Shown here: piece by piece, positions 54,550 to 63,047 of the stretch
How the letters are laid out: the number at the start of each line of letters is the position of its first letter
Numbering within the stretch: position 1 is the stretch's first letter
Source of the DNA: Prochlorococcus sp. AG-347-K10
GTDB lineage: Bacteria > Cyanobacteriota > Cyanobacteriia > PCC-6307 > Cyanobiaceae
Assembly (NCBI GenBank): GCA_003278955.1
Contig: QCCB01000003.1
Coordinates: 1-64,000 of the forward strand
DNA: 64,000 nucleotides
Direction: 5' to 3'
The notes under the pieces: model-generated
The model's input: only the letters and a program-made list of their open reading frames with translations
Databases searched by the model: none
Told to the model about the DNA's origin: nothing
Program-made: the position numbers and the translations under genes

Positions 54550-54813
54550 ATGTCTATTCTATTTCCAATCATATATTCTGCAGCTTTAACCTATTTAGTT
54601 TGGAAAGCTTTTAAAGTGATGTCTAATGGATGGGGCATATCGGACAATAAAAGTAAACGTTTCGGTACTTCCAGTTTTAAACAAAAAAAGTACACAATAC
54701 ATCCAGAACTTCTAGATAAATCAGGAAATATAACTGAAGAGGAGCTATTAACAGTAAGATTTTCGAATGACAATGACTCTTCATTAGAAGAAAAAGGTTC
54801 AACAACTGATTAA
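54550..54813 (+). CDS. DUF2973-like membrane protein
   Basis: The 87-aa protein has one N-terminal membrane helix (residues 3-20; ILFPIIYSAALTYLVWKA) followed by a soluble part with KKYTIHPELLDKSGNITEEELLTVRF, which is typical of a cyanobacterial family listed as DUF2973. The C-terminus is acidic. Function unknown. ATG start at 54550, with a -10-like TATGAT at 54512. The next gene follows 24 bp later on the same strand. Confidence 0.75.
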   Translation: MSILFPIIYSAALTYLVWKAFKVMSNGWGISDNKSKRFGTSSFKQKKYTIHPELLDKSGNITEEELLTVRFSNDNDSSLEEKGSTTD

Positions 54814-54837
54814 TCAAATTACATTTAAGGCAAAAAA

Positions 54838-55221
54838 TTGGAATTAAGAACAAAAATCGTCTCAGCGGTAATTAGATCTCTAAAGTTACCACCAAGATTT
54901 CGTTTAAAAATGGTTAAAGAAGATCCAGTTAGACTTGAATTAAGTCTTACTCCCTCTTACGGTAAAAATCCAGTTATTGTAGGTTTGGTTGAATCTTTAG
55001 ACTTAGTCGCTCGCAGAGATAGGGAAGGTAGATTACCAAGAGATCTACAAGGGACTTGGGACTGGACTGTAAGGCATGGGAAAGTTAGCACTGGAGGTTG
55101 GAACCCTATGCTAAAAGAAGCACTTCAAACAATGTTTGATACAGGATTGCCAGCCATTGTATATGAGGAATTAACTGGAGACGAGTATCGACCTGTTGAT
55201 GGTGTTAGACATGTTAAATAA
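54838..55221 (+). CDS. Conserved-looking hypothetical protein, 127 aa
   Basis: Not recognised. It is soluble and mixed alpha/beta. Notable segments are KLPPRFRLKMVKEDPVRLELSLTP, RREGRLPRDLQGTWDW-like (reads ARRDREGRLPRDLQGTW) and GDEYRPVDGVRHVK at the end. The many charged and Trp residues and good codon use support a real, probably conserved gene. The start is TTG at 54838, with AAGGCA about 8 bp upstream. It follows the DUF2973-like gene and precedes the short hli gene. Confidence 0.75.
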   Translation: MELRTKIVSAVIRSLKLPPRFRLKMVKEDPVRLELSLTPSYGKNPVIVGLVESLDLVARRDREGRLPRDLQGTWDWTVRHGKVSTGGWNPMLKEALQTMFDTGLPAIVYEELTGDEYRPVDGVRHVK

Positions 55222-55289
55222 ATAATTTATTATCTTCATAAATTCTTCCTTAAAACGTTAAAATATACAAATAGTCAATTTAGTAAATT

Positions 55290-55436
55290 ATGAATAATGA
55301 AAATCAACCAAGATTTGGATTCGTAAATTTTGCTGAGACCTGGAATGGTCGTATGGCAATGATGGGTATTTTGATTGGTCTTGGTACTGAAATAATCACT
55401 GGACAAAGTATTCTTCGACAAATTGGAATAGGTTAG
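55290..55436 (+). CDS. High-light-inducible protein (short Hli)
   Basis: ATG 55290 to TAG 55434-55436 gives 48 aa. The Hli helix is FVNFAETWNGRMAMMGILIGLGTEIITGQ; the chlorophyll ligands E16, N19 and R21 (ExxNxR) are intact and QSILRQIG follows. Hli proteins bind chlorophyll and carotenoids in thylakoids under high light and during PSII assembly. It is the minimal single-helix form, unlike the longer one at 27011. -10-like TATACA lies just upstream. Confidence 0.92.
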   Translation: MNNENQPRFGFVNFAETWNGRMAMMGILIGLGTEIITGQSILRQIGIG

Positions 55437-55440
55437 TATC

Positions 55441-55782
55441 TTACTTTACTTCTTCTGCTTTCACTTCTATAGTACTTTCACTAGGCTTTATATCAAATTG
55501 ATTGTAATTGCTTATATTTTCTAGATTTGCCCCGCAATTCATGCAAGTTTCGCTAAAACCTAGGGAAATTGCACCACAACTATTACATGTATTAATTTTT
55601 GATTTGTAAGTATTAAAACCTATAAAGATTAAAATTACTAATAGTAGAGGAATTAAAAATAATAGTAATAGGATATTACCGAGAAAGCTTATGAAAAAGT
55701 TTATCCCAAAAATTGGAATAACTATAAGTATTATTAATAAGTAAGTAAGAAAAGTTTTATTAATTTTAAGAAAATAATTCAT
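55441..55782 (-). CDS. Two-helix membrane protein with zinc ribbon
   Basis: The 113-aa protein has two long hydrophobic helices (about residues 10-34 and 35-56) and a short zinc-ribbon-like module, CNSCGAISLGFSETCMNCG, with two CxxC knuckles. The C-terminus is acidic (STIEVKAEEVK). It is probably a membrane-tethered metal-binding protein of unknown role. It is convergent with the short hli (4-bp gap) and 11 bp downstream of the YihY-like gene on the same strand, so it may be in an operon with it. Confidence 0.75.
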   Translation of the reverse strand: MNYFLKINKTFLTYLLIILIVIPIFGINFFISFLGNILLLLFLIPLLLVILIFIGFNTYKSKINTCNSCGAISLGFSETCMNCGANLENISNYNQFDIKPSESTIEVKAEEVK

Positions 55783-55793
55783 CTGAGTTATTT

Positions 55794-56723
55794 TTATTTA
55801 TAATTTCTTTTTTTATTTAATAAAGTCATACTAGCAATAACTACGCTCCAGCACTGTCCAAAATATAAAATTACACCTAATAGCCATACCCACAAAGTAA
55901 GTACAAGAAAACCTCCAATAAATCCATATGCTTGAAATCTGACACCAAGGGAGAGAATACTTTTACTTACCGCTAGGTTCAAAGTGGTTAGGCCAATTCC
56001 GATAAGAAAAGATCCAGGTAAAAGTGGTTTCAAAGGTACTTTTCTACTGGGTAATAGGGCTTGTAATAAAAGAGCCATTAAAGAAAATCCGATTAATGGT
56101 ATTGCAAACTGACCAACTTGTAAAAGCGGTAGCTTTAATAATAAATCAGAAATAAGGTTATTAGATTTTGAAATATTTTCTAAAACGTTACTTGGGATCA
56201 TCCTAAGATTTGCACTAATCTGATCTAGCACCATTAAAAAGCCAATAAAGAATACTATTAAAAAGGCTTCAACTCTATTTCTGAGAAACCTTGAAGCTTG
56301 CACTCTCCAAGCAGAATTTACTTTTTTTGAAGGAATTTCGTCTTCCCAAAGCCTATCAGAACCTCTTTGAAGAGATAGATATGCATTTCCTGCTGTAAAA
56401 AGCAAAAACATAGCCCCAAGAATACCTGCCCCAAAACCTTGATCTATCAAATTAAATAATGTTGTCTCTACTAACTCAACTACTGAAGGAGGTAAAAGCT
56501 GAGCAGCAATAGCAATTATTTGTTGATCTAATCCTTCTTGTTTGCCTAAGAACCATGAAGCTATTGAAAGAGAAATTAGAAGAATAGGAAAAAATGATTG
56601 AAGTGTGTAGTATGCAAATGCAGCGCTTAAATCAACACAATCAGACTTGCTCCATCGCTCGCAAGCTCCCCATAAACTTTTCAGTATCCATGTTGAACTT
56701 CGCTGCATATTAATTTTTTTCAA
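55794..56723 (-). CDS. YihY/BrkB family membrane protein
   Basis: The 309-aa protein has about six transmembrane helices. Typical segments are DLSAAFAYYTLQSFFPILLISLSIASW (read in parts), GAMFLLFTAGNAYLSLQRGSDRLWE and GFIGGFLVLTLWVWLLGVILYFG. The family was once called ribonuclease BN, but that was an error; it is better seen as an envelope/transport protein of unknown function. ATG start at 56723. Confidence 0.88.
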   Translation of the reverse strand: MKKINMQRSSTWILKSLWGACERWSKSDCVDLSAAFAYYTLQSFFPILLISLSIASWFLGKQEGLDQQIIAIAAQLLPPSVVELVETTLFNLIDQGFGAGILGAMFLLFTAGNAYLSLQRGSDRLWEDEIPSKKVNSAWRVQASRFLRNRVEAFLIVFFIGFLMVLDQISANLRMIPSNVLENISKSNNLISDLLLKLPLLQVGQFAIPLIGFSLMALLLQALLPSRKVPLKPLLPGSFLIGIGLTTLNLAVSKSILSLGVRFQAYGFIGGFLVLTLWVWLLGVILYFGQCWSVVIASMTLLNKKRNYK

Positions 56724-56799
56724 ATATTTTGTTTATTTACTTGTTTTTTATTGTATCTGATTAAGAAATTTTTCAAGCAATTGTTTATTTACCATGCAA

Positions 56800-57600
56800 C
56801 TATTTTTCTAATAATAAATTCCCCCATGGTTTTAAAATTTCAACTTTTTCTATAGATCTACAAGCAATTAATGGGAAATTAACATCACTCAAGTCTTCAC
56901 CTGAATCTAAATTTAAAGGATCTGTTTCTAACCACTCTATAGAACAATTGAGTTCTTCTAATAACAGCCAGGCTGCTGCAATATCCCATATTTTAGGGGT
57001 TGATTCTATTGCTCCGAAAGTTTGTCCCATCGCTACACTCGTAAGATTTAAACTCGATACACCTAAGAGTCTGATTTTGCCAGGAAATACTGATTTTGGT
57101 TTTTTTTGTAAAATTTTTATTGATCTACTACATAAAGAAATGCATTCACTTCGATGATTATTTTGACTAGGATCTATTTTCTGGTTATTTAACCAAACCC
57201 CTTTACCTTTAATAGATACAAATTTTTTTTTCAATGTAGGAATTACTAAAAAAGAAGATTGCGGTTTACCATCAACAAACCTTGCGACCGATATAGACCA
57301 ATAAGGAATACCTGCAGCAAAATTTGTCGTACCATCGAGGGGATCGACCACCCAATAAGCTTTTGAGTTTGGAATTAACTTTTGCCCTTCTTCACTAAGG
57401 ACGCCCTCACCTGGAGCTATTGAAGCCAAGCCATCTACGATTGTTTTGTCACTCCATAAATCACAACTTGTTAATAATGATCCATCTGCTTTATTGCTGG
57501 CACTAATATTTCCAAAATCTTTTTTTTGACGTTTACTAACTAATTCAAATAAAGAATCTAATTCACTTAGTTGCTTATTAGTTAAATTTGGTGGATTCAT
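56800..57600 (-). CDS. Inositol monophosphatase family phosphatase
   Basis: The 266-aa Mg-dependent, Li-sensitive-type phosphatase has the metal site E70 (LSEEG), D86 and D89 (VVDPLDGTTNFAAGIP), and a C-terminal WDIAAAWLLLEE motif. Family members act on inositol-1-P, fructose-1,6-bisphosphate, histidinol-P or PAP; the last would link it to cysH. The exact substrate is unknown. Its ATG overlaps the TolC-like stop by 4 bp (57597-57600), so translation is coupled. Confidence 0.88.
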   Translation of the reverse strand: MNPPNLTNKQLSELDSLFELVSKRQKKDFGNISASNKADGSLLTSCDLWSDKTIVDGLASIAPGEGVLSEEGQKLIPNSKAYWVVDPLDGTTNFAAGIPYWSISVARFVDGKPQSSFLVIPTLKKKFVSIKGKGVWLNNQKIDPSQNNHRSECISLCSRSIKILQKKPKSVFPGKIRLLGVSSLNLTSVAMGQTFGAIESTPKIWDIAAAWLLLEELNCSIEWLETDPLNLDSGEDLSDVNFPLIACRSIEKVEILKPWGNLLLEK

Positions 57601-59030
57601 CTTTGTATATTACAAATAGATTCTGTATCTTTAATTTTAGTATTATTATTACCCAAACAATTTTTACTTATATCAAGAAAAGTTAATCTTTCTAATTCAT
57701 CTAAATTTAAATTGTAATTATATATTGCATTAATGTTTTTTGATTTCGCATTACTTAGTTCACTTTGCCTAACAAGAACATCTTTTAAAGTTGATATTCC
57801 AACATCGTATCTAAGTCTGGAAAGCCTTACAGACTCTTTGCTAGATTTAATTTCTTTAAGAGAGGAAATTATTTTCTCTTCACTTAATTTAAGATTTAAG
57901 TAGGCTTTACTAATACTTGTGGTCAAAACATTTTTTAGATTTTCATAATTATATTTTTCAGCTTCTGCATTTTCTATTTTTGATTTGTAAGAGTTCTTAT
58001 TTTGTCCACCATCAAAAATATTCCATGCAAAATTTAGACTTATGGTATTTGTGTAATTTGATCCAGATTTTTCAGAGTCGATATTAGTTGTTAGAGATTC
58101 ACCTTTAGAAAATGTACTTGATAATGTATTGCTGATGTAGATCTTTGGCTTATTTTGAGCTAAAAAACTATTTGCTTGGCTATTTTTGATTGATTTTTGA
58201 AGAATAAGGTTTTTTAAAGAAAGATTTTTATCTAAACCTTCATTAATATTTTTATTCAATCTATGATTCCAAAACCCTATTAGATTTTGCTCATTACTAC
58301 TTTCAAAATTTTCCTTAATATTAAGTATCTCTTTAAGGGATATTTTATTAATTTCATGTTCTATTTTTTTTTCATTGAGAGATTGTTTATCTCGAGATAA
58401 TTGCGCTTCTGCTTCAAGAACTTCAAATTTTGTACCAATTCCAGCTTCTAACTTTGTTTGAGCATTATCTAGACTTGTTATTGATAAATCAAGTGTAAAT
58501 TTCTTGTTTTTGATATCTTGATATGACTTTTGGTATTTGTGATACCTCCTTCTTGCTTCTTGAATTAAATCTTTTTTCTTAATTTCATAGTTATTTTTTG
58601 CAATTTTGTAATTTTCTTTGGCAATTTTTATTTCTGATCCCCTAAGTGGGTCAATTAAATCCAATTTAATATTAAGAGACGGATTAGCCGTAAATTGTGA
58701 TGTTTTTAAAGTCTGTGAATTACTGCTGTAATTTTTACCTGCGACATATTTTGGTAACCCAATTGCTTGAAAATCTAAGGATGGGTATCTTTGAGCAATT
58801 TGACTGGAAAGATTAAATCTTGCAGAGTTTACTAATTTTTGTGATGATTTTAATTCTGGATTATTTAGGATAATTTTTTCTATTTCTTGATAATCAATAA
58901 AAGTAATATTTGATTTTTCTTCTAAAATATTATCAATATAATTTTTTGTTTCGCTAGAAAGTCCACTAATAGAGTTGATACTTAGAGTAAGGGGCAATAA
59001 TAAGAATGGATTTATTACTCTTCTAAGCAT
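57597..59030 (-). CDS. TolC-family outer-membrane efflux protein
   Basis: The 477-aa protein has an N-terminal signal-like segment (RRVINPFLLLPLTLSINSISG). Two long repeats of helices follow (about residues 50-250 and 260-460), the second with LRYDVGISTLKDVLVRQSELSNAKSKN, the OEP signature; the first contains QTKLEAGIGTKFEVLEAEAQLSRD (read as parts). TolC trimers form outer-membrane export channels. No inner-membrane pump or adaptor is adjacent. ATG start at 59030. It is followed by the IMPase gene with 4-bp overlap. Confidence 0.88.
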   Translation of the reverse strand: MLRRVINPFLLLPLTLSINSISGLSSETKNYIDNILEEKSNITFIDYQEIEKIILNNPELKSSQKLVNSARFNLSSQIAQRYPSLDFQAIGLPKYVAGKNYSSNSQTLKTSQFTANPSLNIKLDLIDPLRGSEIKIAKENYKIAKNNYEIKKKDLIQEARRRYHKYQKSYQDIKNKKFTLDLSITSLDNAQTKLEAGIGTKFEVLEAEAQLSRDKQSLNEKKIEHEINKISLKEILNIKENFESSNEQNLIGFWNHRLNKNINEGLDKNLSLKNLILQKSIKNSQANSFLAQNKPKIYISNTLSSTFSKGESLTTNIDSEKSGSNYTNTISLNFAWNIFDGGQNKNSYKSKIENAEAEKYNYENLKNVLTTSISKAYLNLKLSEEKIISSLKEIKSSKESVRLSRLRYDVGISTLKDVLVRQSELSNAKSKNINAIYNYNLNLDELERLTFLDISKNCLGNNNTKIKDTESICNIQR

Positions 59031-59055
59031 GTTTTATAGTATCGAGGATATTCGA

Positions 59056-60435
59056 TTAACCAATCAGAGTATTAATAATATCATTTGAATCAGCAAGAAC
59101 GTGAATTTTGGTATTTAATTGATTTTCAACTTCTTTAATATTTTTATCATCTAAAAATAAATCAGTATTAAGTTTTAACATTATAGATGGAATGTAAATA
59201 GCTTCTCCTAAATCCTTATTTTTCAGCCCGTAAATTAGATCTTCACCAGTAAGAAGACCCGTAACAATTTGATCTTGACCCCAATATATACTTGGCAAAC
59301 CATATAAGTTGATTTTTAAACCATCAATTAAGTTTAATTTCGTAACTGTAGGAATTAGGGCTTCATAAACTAATTTACCAACAATCCAACTAACTTTTTT
59401 TGGCTGTTTTATTTTTTTTGGCAGGTTGTTAGAGTTCTCACGTAATATCTTTAGAAAGTTTCTAATTGATCCTACTCCATTAGATTCTTGTGGCATATTT
59501 TCGTAGGTTTTATAACTAGGTAAATTTATACCAGCTATTAAATACCATTCGTCTGCTAGCCAACAAAAACGAGTTCCAAGAGTATTTTGTAGAGAGGCTT
59601 GAATTCTTTCCACCTGTTTAATCGTTTTTATTGCGTATTCTGGGCTTATTGATTTCAATCCATCATTTTCAGGTCTAAACTTTGTAAGTCCTACGGGAAC
59701 TATTGCAACTGATAGTACTGTCTGAGAAGTTTTTTTGTAGAACTCAGCAAGTTCCAAAATTGATTTTTCAAGAATATCCCCATCATTTATTTCTGGACAA
59801 ACAACAATTTGAGCATGTATTTGAATAGAGTTTTTTTCAAACCATGAAATTTGATCGAGTATCACTCCTGCTTTTTTATTTTTTAATAATTTTTCTCTTG
59901 TAGCGGGATCAGTAGCATGAACTGAAATAAAAAGTGGGGATAGTTTCTGCAAAGCAATTCTTTCCCAGTCTTCTTTTTTTAAATTCGTAAGAGTTAGATA
60001 AGAGCCATAGAGGAAACTTAATCTATAATCATCATCTTTTATGTAGAGGCTTTTTCTTTTGCCACTTGGCTGTTGATCAATAAAACAAAATGGACATCTA
60101 TTATTGCATTGCTTGATTGAATCAAATAATGCATCTTTAAAGTTAATACCTAAATTAACGTCTTGATCTTTTTCAATACTTATATTGTGAATTTTATGAT
60201 TTTTATCTAAAACTGATATGTCTAAAATTTCTTCACTAATGAGAATCTGATAATCAATTAAATCTCTTGGTTTTTTTCCATTAATACTAATAATTGAATC
60301 ACCTGATTCAAATCCTATTTCTTGAGCGATGGAATTGGCTTCAATACTTTCAATTTCTGCAGGGTTTATTTTATAAGTAATATTAGGAACCAAAAGATCA
60401 ATGGGATCTTCCGTGTAATTAATTTCTTGCCACAC
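59056..60435 (-). CDS. PDZ-radical SAM-DUF512 protein
   Basis: The 459-aa protein has an N-terminal PDZ-like domain (about residues 25-90; IEANSIAQEIGFESGDSIISING). A radical SAM cluster C110-xxx-C114-xx-C117 (CNNRCPFCF) follows, with FIDQQPSGKRKSLYIKDDDYRLSFLYG. The C-terminal DUF512 region contains GSIRNFLKIL and VTGLLTGEDLIYGL. This combination is a known cyanobacterial/firmicute family with no assigned reaction. The start is GTG at 60435. It lies 25 bp upstream of the TolC-like gene, so a radical SAM, TolC and IMPase operon is possible. Confidence 0.9.
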   Translation of the reverse strand: MWQEINYTEDPIDLLVPNITYKINPAEIESIEANSIAQEIGFESGDSIISINGKKPRDLIDYQILISEEILDISVLDKNHKIHNISIEKDQDVNLGINFKDALFDSIKQCNNRCPFCFIDQQPSGKRKSLYIKDDDYRLSFLYGSYLTLTNLKKEDWERIALQKLSPLFISVHATDPATREKLLKNKKAGVILDQISWFEKNSIQIHAQIVVCPEINDGDILEKSILELAEFYKKTSQTVLSVAIVPVGLTKFRPENDGLKSISPEYAIKTIKQVERIQASLQNTLGTRFCWLADEWYLIAGINLPSYKTYENMPQESNGVGSIRNFLKILRENSNNLPKKIKQPKKVSWIVGKLVYEALIPTVTKLNLIDGLKINLYGLPSIYWGQDQIVTGLLTGEDLIYGLKNKDLGEAIYIPSIMLKLNTDLFLDDKNIKEVENQLNTKIHVLADSNDIINTLIG

Positions 60436-60612
60436 AATTTAAGGCCAAATACTCTTATTTATATTTATTCTAAACTTATATATGACTCAAAGTGTATTAA
60501 ATACTTTTAAAACCGCAATATAGGTTTCAAATTATGGGCCTTTTATTTATTAAAATATGACATTCGCAGTTTTCTAAAACACGATTTAGATTAATTAAAA
60601 TAGACTTTTTCA

Positions 60613-61380
60613 TTGAAAGAATTAATTACAAAAAATTTAGAAGTAAAAGATAAATTCAACTATGAATCCCATAAGACAGTTGATTCATACAAAAAGAGTT
60701 TTTTATCAAATCCTTTATCTTTAAGATTGTGGTCTTCTTTTTTTGTAATTTTACCTATTTTTGTTCAAGCCCCTTGGGTTAGATTAGAACCAATAAGTGC
60801 TCTTTGTTTTACTTTTGTTATTGTCTTAGTGGCAATTGTTTTGAATCAGAAAGGATCAAATAAGTGGTTTATTGTCAGTTCATTATTACTTGGTATATCA
60901 GGTAGTTGGCTTGGTGGATGTTTGTTCTGGGGTTGGTTAAGCCCTTTTCCTATCCTACACATACCTGTTGAAGCTGTAGTTCTCCCATTAGCTTTAATTG
61001 GATTTGGTACTAATTGGAAAATAGGTTCTAGTTTCTATATCTCTTCTTTATTTGGAACCGCAGTCACCGACATTACAATATTTTTAATCGGAATCATGGA
61101 TCAATGGAAGCACGTAATTACTGCAGATCCTGAAAATGCACCCATTATTCTTCAAAAAACTTCAGAGAGTCTTATTCAAATAAAATCATTATCTATTATC
61201 GTTTGTGTTGCTCTTATACTTTGGTTTATTTCAAAAGAAATTTTAGATTCTGGCACAATCAATACTACTAGTGGTACAGCACTCTTGGTTTCTGGTTACG
61301 TAATTCAAACCACATTAATTGTTGATGGTATTTTTATTGTTTTAGCAATTCTGCAACCAACTTTTAGTGGATTGGTTTAA
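60613..61380 (+). CDS. DUF3120 family membrane protein
   Basis: The 255-aa protein has about 6-7 hydrophobic helices after a 35-residue polar N-terminus. Features include FVQAPWVRLEPISAL, SWLGGCLFWGWLSPFPILHIPVEAVVLPLALIG (in parts) and FGTAVTDITIFLIGIMDQW, typical of the cyanobacterium-restricted DUF3120. Function unknown. The start is TTG at 60613. The TAA overlaps the nadB ATG (TAATG, 61378-61382), so it is translationally coupled with nadB. Confidence 0.82.
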   Translation: MKELITKNLEVKDKFNYESHKTVDSYKKSFLSNPLSLRLWSSFFVILPIFVQAPWVRLEPISALCFTFVIVLVAIVLNQKGSNKWFIVSSLLLGISGSWLGGCLFWGWLSPFPILHIPVEAVVLPLALIGFGTNWKIGSSFYISSLFGTAVTDITIFLIGIMDQWKHVITADPENAPIILQKTSESLIQIKSLSIIVCVALILWFISKEILDSGTINTTSGTALLVSGYVIQTTLIVDGIFIVLAILQPTFSGLV

Positions 61381-63047
61381 TGTTAAGGCCTCCATTTTCG
61401 CAAGAACCGATACCAATAAATAATTGGGATGTAATCGTTATAGGCGCTGGAGCTGCTGGCCTTATGGCTTGTCTTGAATTACCCTCAAATTTAAAAGTGC
61501 TTCTTTTAAATAGAAATACTAGTAAGGTATCTTCCAGTAGATGGGCTCAAGGAGGTATCGCATCTGTTGTTAGACAAGATGATTCATTTGATCTTCATGC
61601 TGATGATACTTTAAAAGCAGGTGATGGACTATGTGATTTTCAAGCTGTAGAAATGCTAGTTAAAGAAGCTCCAGGTTGTGTAGAAAGGTTGCAGAATTTA
61701 GGGATGATTTTTGATCAAAGTTCTGATCAACTAGCTACTACCTTGGAAGCAGCCCATTCACGAAGAAGAGTCTTACATGTTAAAGATCGTACTGGACGAG
61801 CATTAGTTGAAGTTCTAGAAGATCATATTGAGAATCAAAAAAATATTCTTCACTGCAGGGGTGTAAGAGTAACTGAACTTCTAATTGAAAATAAAGAATG
61901 TAGAGGAGTACAGGTTCTTGATGGAGCAAATTTATATTGGATTAAATCTAGAGCTGTTGTTTTGGCTACAGGGGGGGGGGGGCACTTATTTACAAATACA
62001 ACAAATCCTGCTCAATCCTCTGGTGAAGGGATTGCTCTTGCATGGAAAGCAGGAGCTGCTATCGAAGATTTAGAGTTCGTACAATTTCATCCAACAGCTT
62101 TAAAATTTTATGGTGCACCTTGCTTTTTAATATCTGAGGCACTTAGAGGAGAAGGAGCGATTTTAGTTGATAAAAATGGTGAAAGTCCAGTTAAAAATCT
62201 TGAAAATGGTGATCTATCTACTAGAGATCAAGTGAGTAGAGCAATTATGAAAAATATGCATGATAATAATGTAGACCATGTTGGCTTAGATCTTCGGTAT
62301 ATTGACCCAGAAAAAATTGTAGAGCGCTTTCCCACGATCTTAAGTCGATGTCAAGATTATGGCGTTAACCCTTTAAATGCGGTTATTCCTGTAGCTCCTG
62401 CAGCTCATTATTGGATGGGAGGTGTTAAAACTGATCTAAATGCATCTTCAACAAGAAAAGGATTATATGCCGTTGGAGAAGTTGCTTCTACAGGTGTGCA
62501 TGGTGCTAATAGACTGGCAAGTAATTCACTGATGGAGTGCCTTGTTTTCGCAAGAAAAATGTCTTCAATTGTTTTGAATGACCTTTCTAAATTTGAAAAA
62601 TTTGGTAGATCATTTCAAGAGTTTGATATTGAAGATCCTAAAGAAGATCAAATTTCTATAATTGCTGAAAAAATTGATGAACTAAGAAAACTATGTTGGT
62701 TAAATTTAGGTGTTTCTCGAAATAAGGTAAATATGAGTAAATTTTTAAATTACATTCAAGATGATATAGATAAATTAAATAAAAATGATTTACTAAATAG
62801 TCTTGAAAAAATAAAATTTGATCAAAAAATAAAACTTAGTGAACGCAATAGAAGAGCATTAAATCTTTTACTTGATTTAAAGAATAGACAAATAACCACC
62901 ATAACTTTATTAAAAGCTTGTCTATTTAGAGAGGAAAGTAGAGGAGGGCATTATAGAGACGATTTCCCTAATAAAGATAAAAATTGGGAATGCCATACTA
63001 GACAACAATTAGATCATAAAATTCAAAAAAGATTTATTAAAAATTAA
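61380..63047 (+). CDS. nadB: L-aspartate oxidase
   Basis: The 555-aa FAD enzyme oxidises aspartate to iminoaspartate for quinolinate and NAD synthesis. The FAD loop VIVIGAGAAGLMACLEL is near the N-terminus. SSRWAQGGIASV, DLEFVQFHPTAL, EALRGEGA, AAHYWMGGVKTD and GVHGANRLASNSLMEC are the succinate-dehydrogenase/NadB family signatures. A run of four GGG codons (198-201) in the ATGGGGHLF loop gives a 12-G tract. Starts with ATG 61380 coupled to DUF3120; ends overlapping the VKOR gene by 11 bp. nadA is not adjacent. Confidence 0.95.
   Translation: MLRPPFSQEPIPINNWDVIVIGAGAAGLMACLELPSNLKVLLLNRNTSKVSSSRWAQGGIASVVRQDDSFDLHADDTLKAGDGLCDFQAVEMLVKEAPGCVERLQNLGMIFDQSSDQLATTLEAAHSRRRVLHVKDRTGRALVEVLEDHIENQKNILHCRGVRVTELLIENKECRGVQVLDGANLYWIKSRAVVLATGGGGHLFTNTTNPAQSSGEGIALAWKAGAAIEDLEFVQFHPTALKFYGAPCFLISEALRGEGAILVDKNGESPVKNLENGDLSTRDQVSRAIMKNMHDNNVDHVGLDLRYIDPEKIVERFPTILSRCQDYGVNPLNAVIPVAPAAHYWMGGVKTDLNASSTRKGLYAVGEVASTGVHGANRLASNSLMECLVFARKMSSIVLNDLSKFEKFGRSFQEFDIEDPKEDQISIIAEKIDELRKLCWLNLGVSRNKVNMSKFLNYIQDDIDKLNKNDLLNSLEKIKFDQKIKLSERNRRALNLLLDLKNRQITTITLLKACLFREESRGGHYRDDFPNKDKNWECHTRQQLDHKIQKRFIKN
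61971..61982 (+). repeat. 12-G homopolymer inside nadB
   Basis: Twelve consecutive G residues form codons 198-201 of nadB (all GGG, Gly). No comparable G run was noticed elsewhere in this AT-rich window. The tract is in frame as read; gain or loss of one G would frameshift the gene. Confidence 0.95.

Noticed and set aside
60436..60612. Spacer between the radical SAM and DUF3120 genes as a small RNA
   Set aside because: It is just divergent promoter space; I saw no known Yfr-type motif or terminator.
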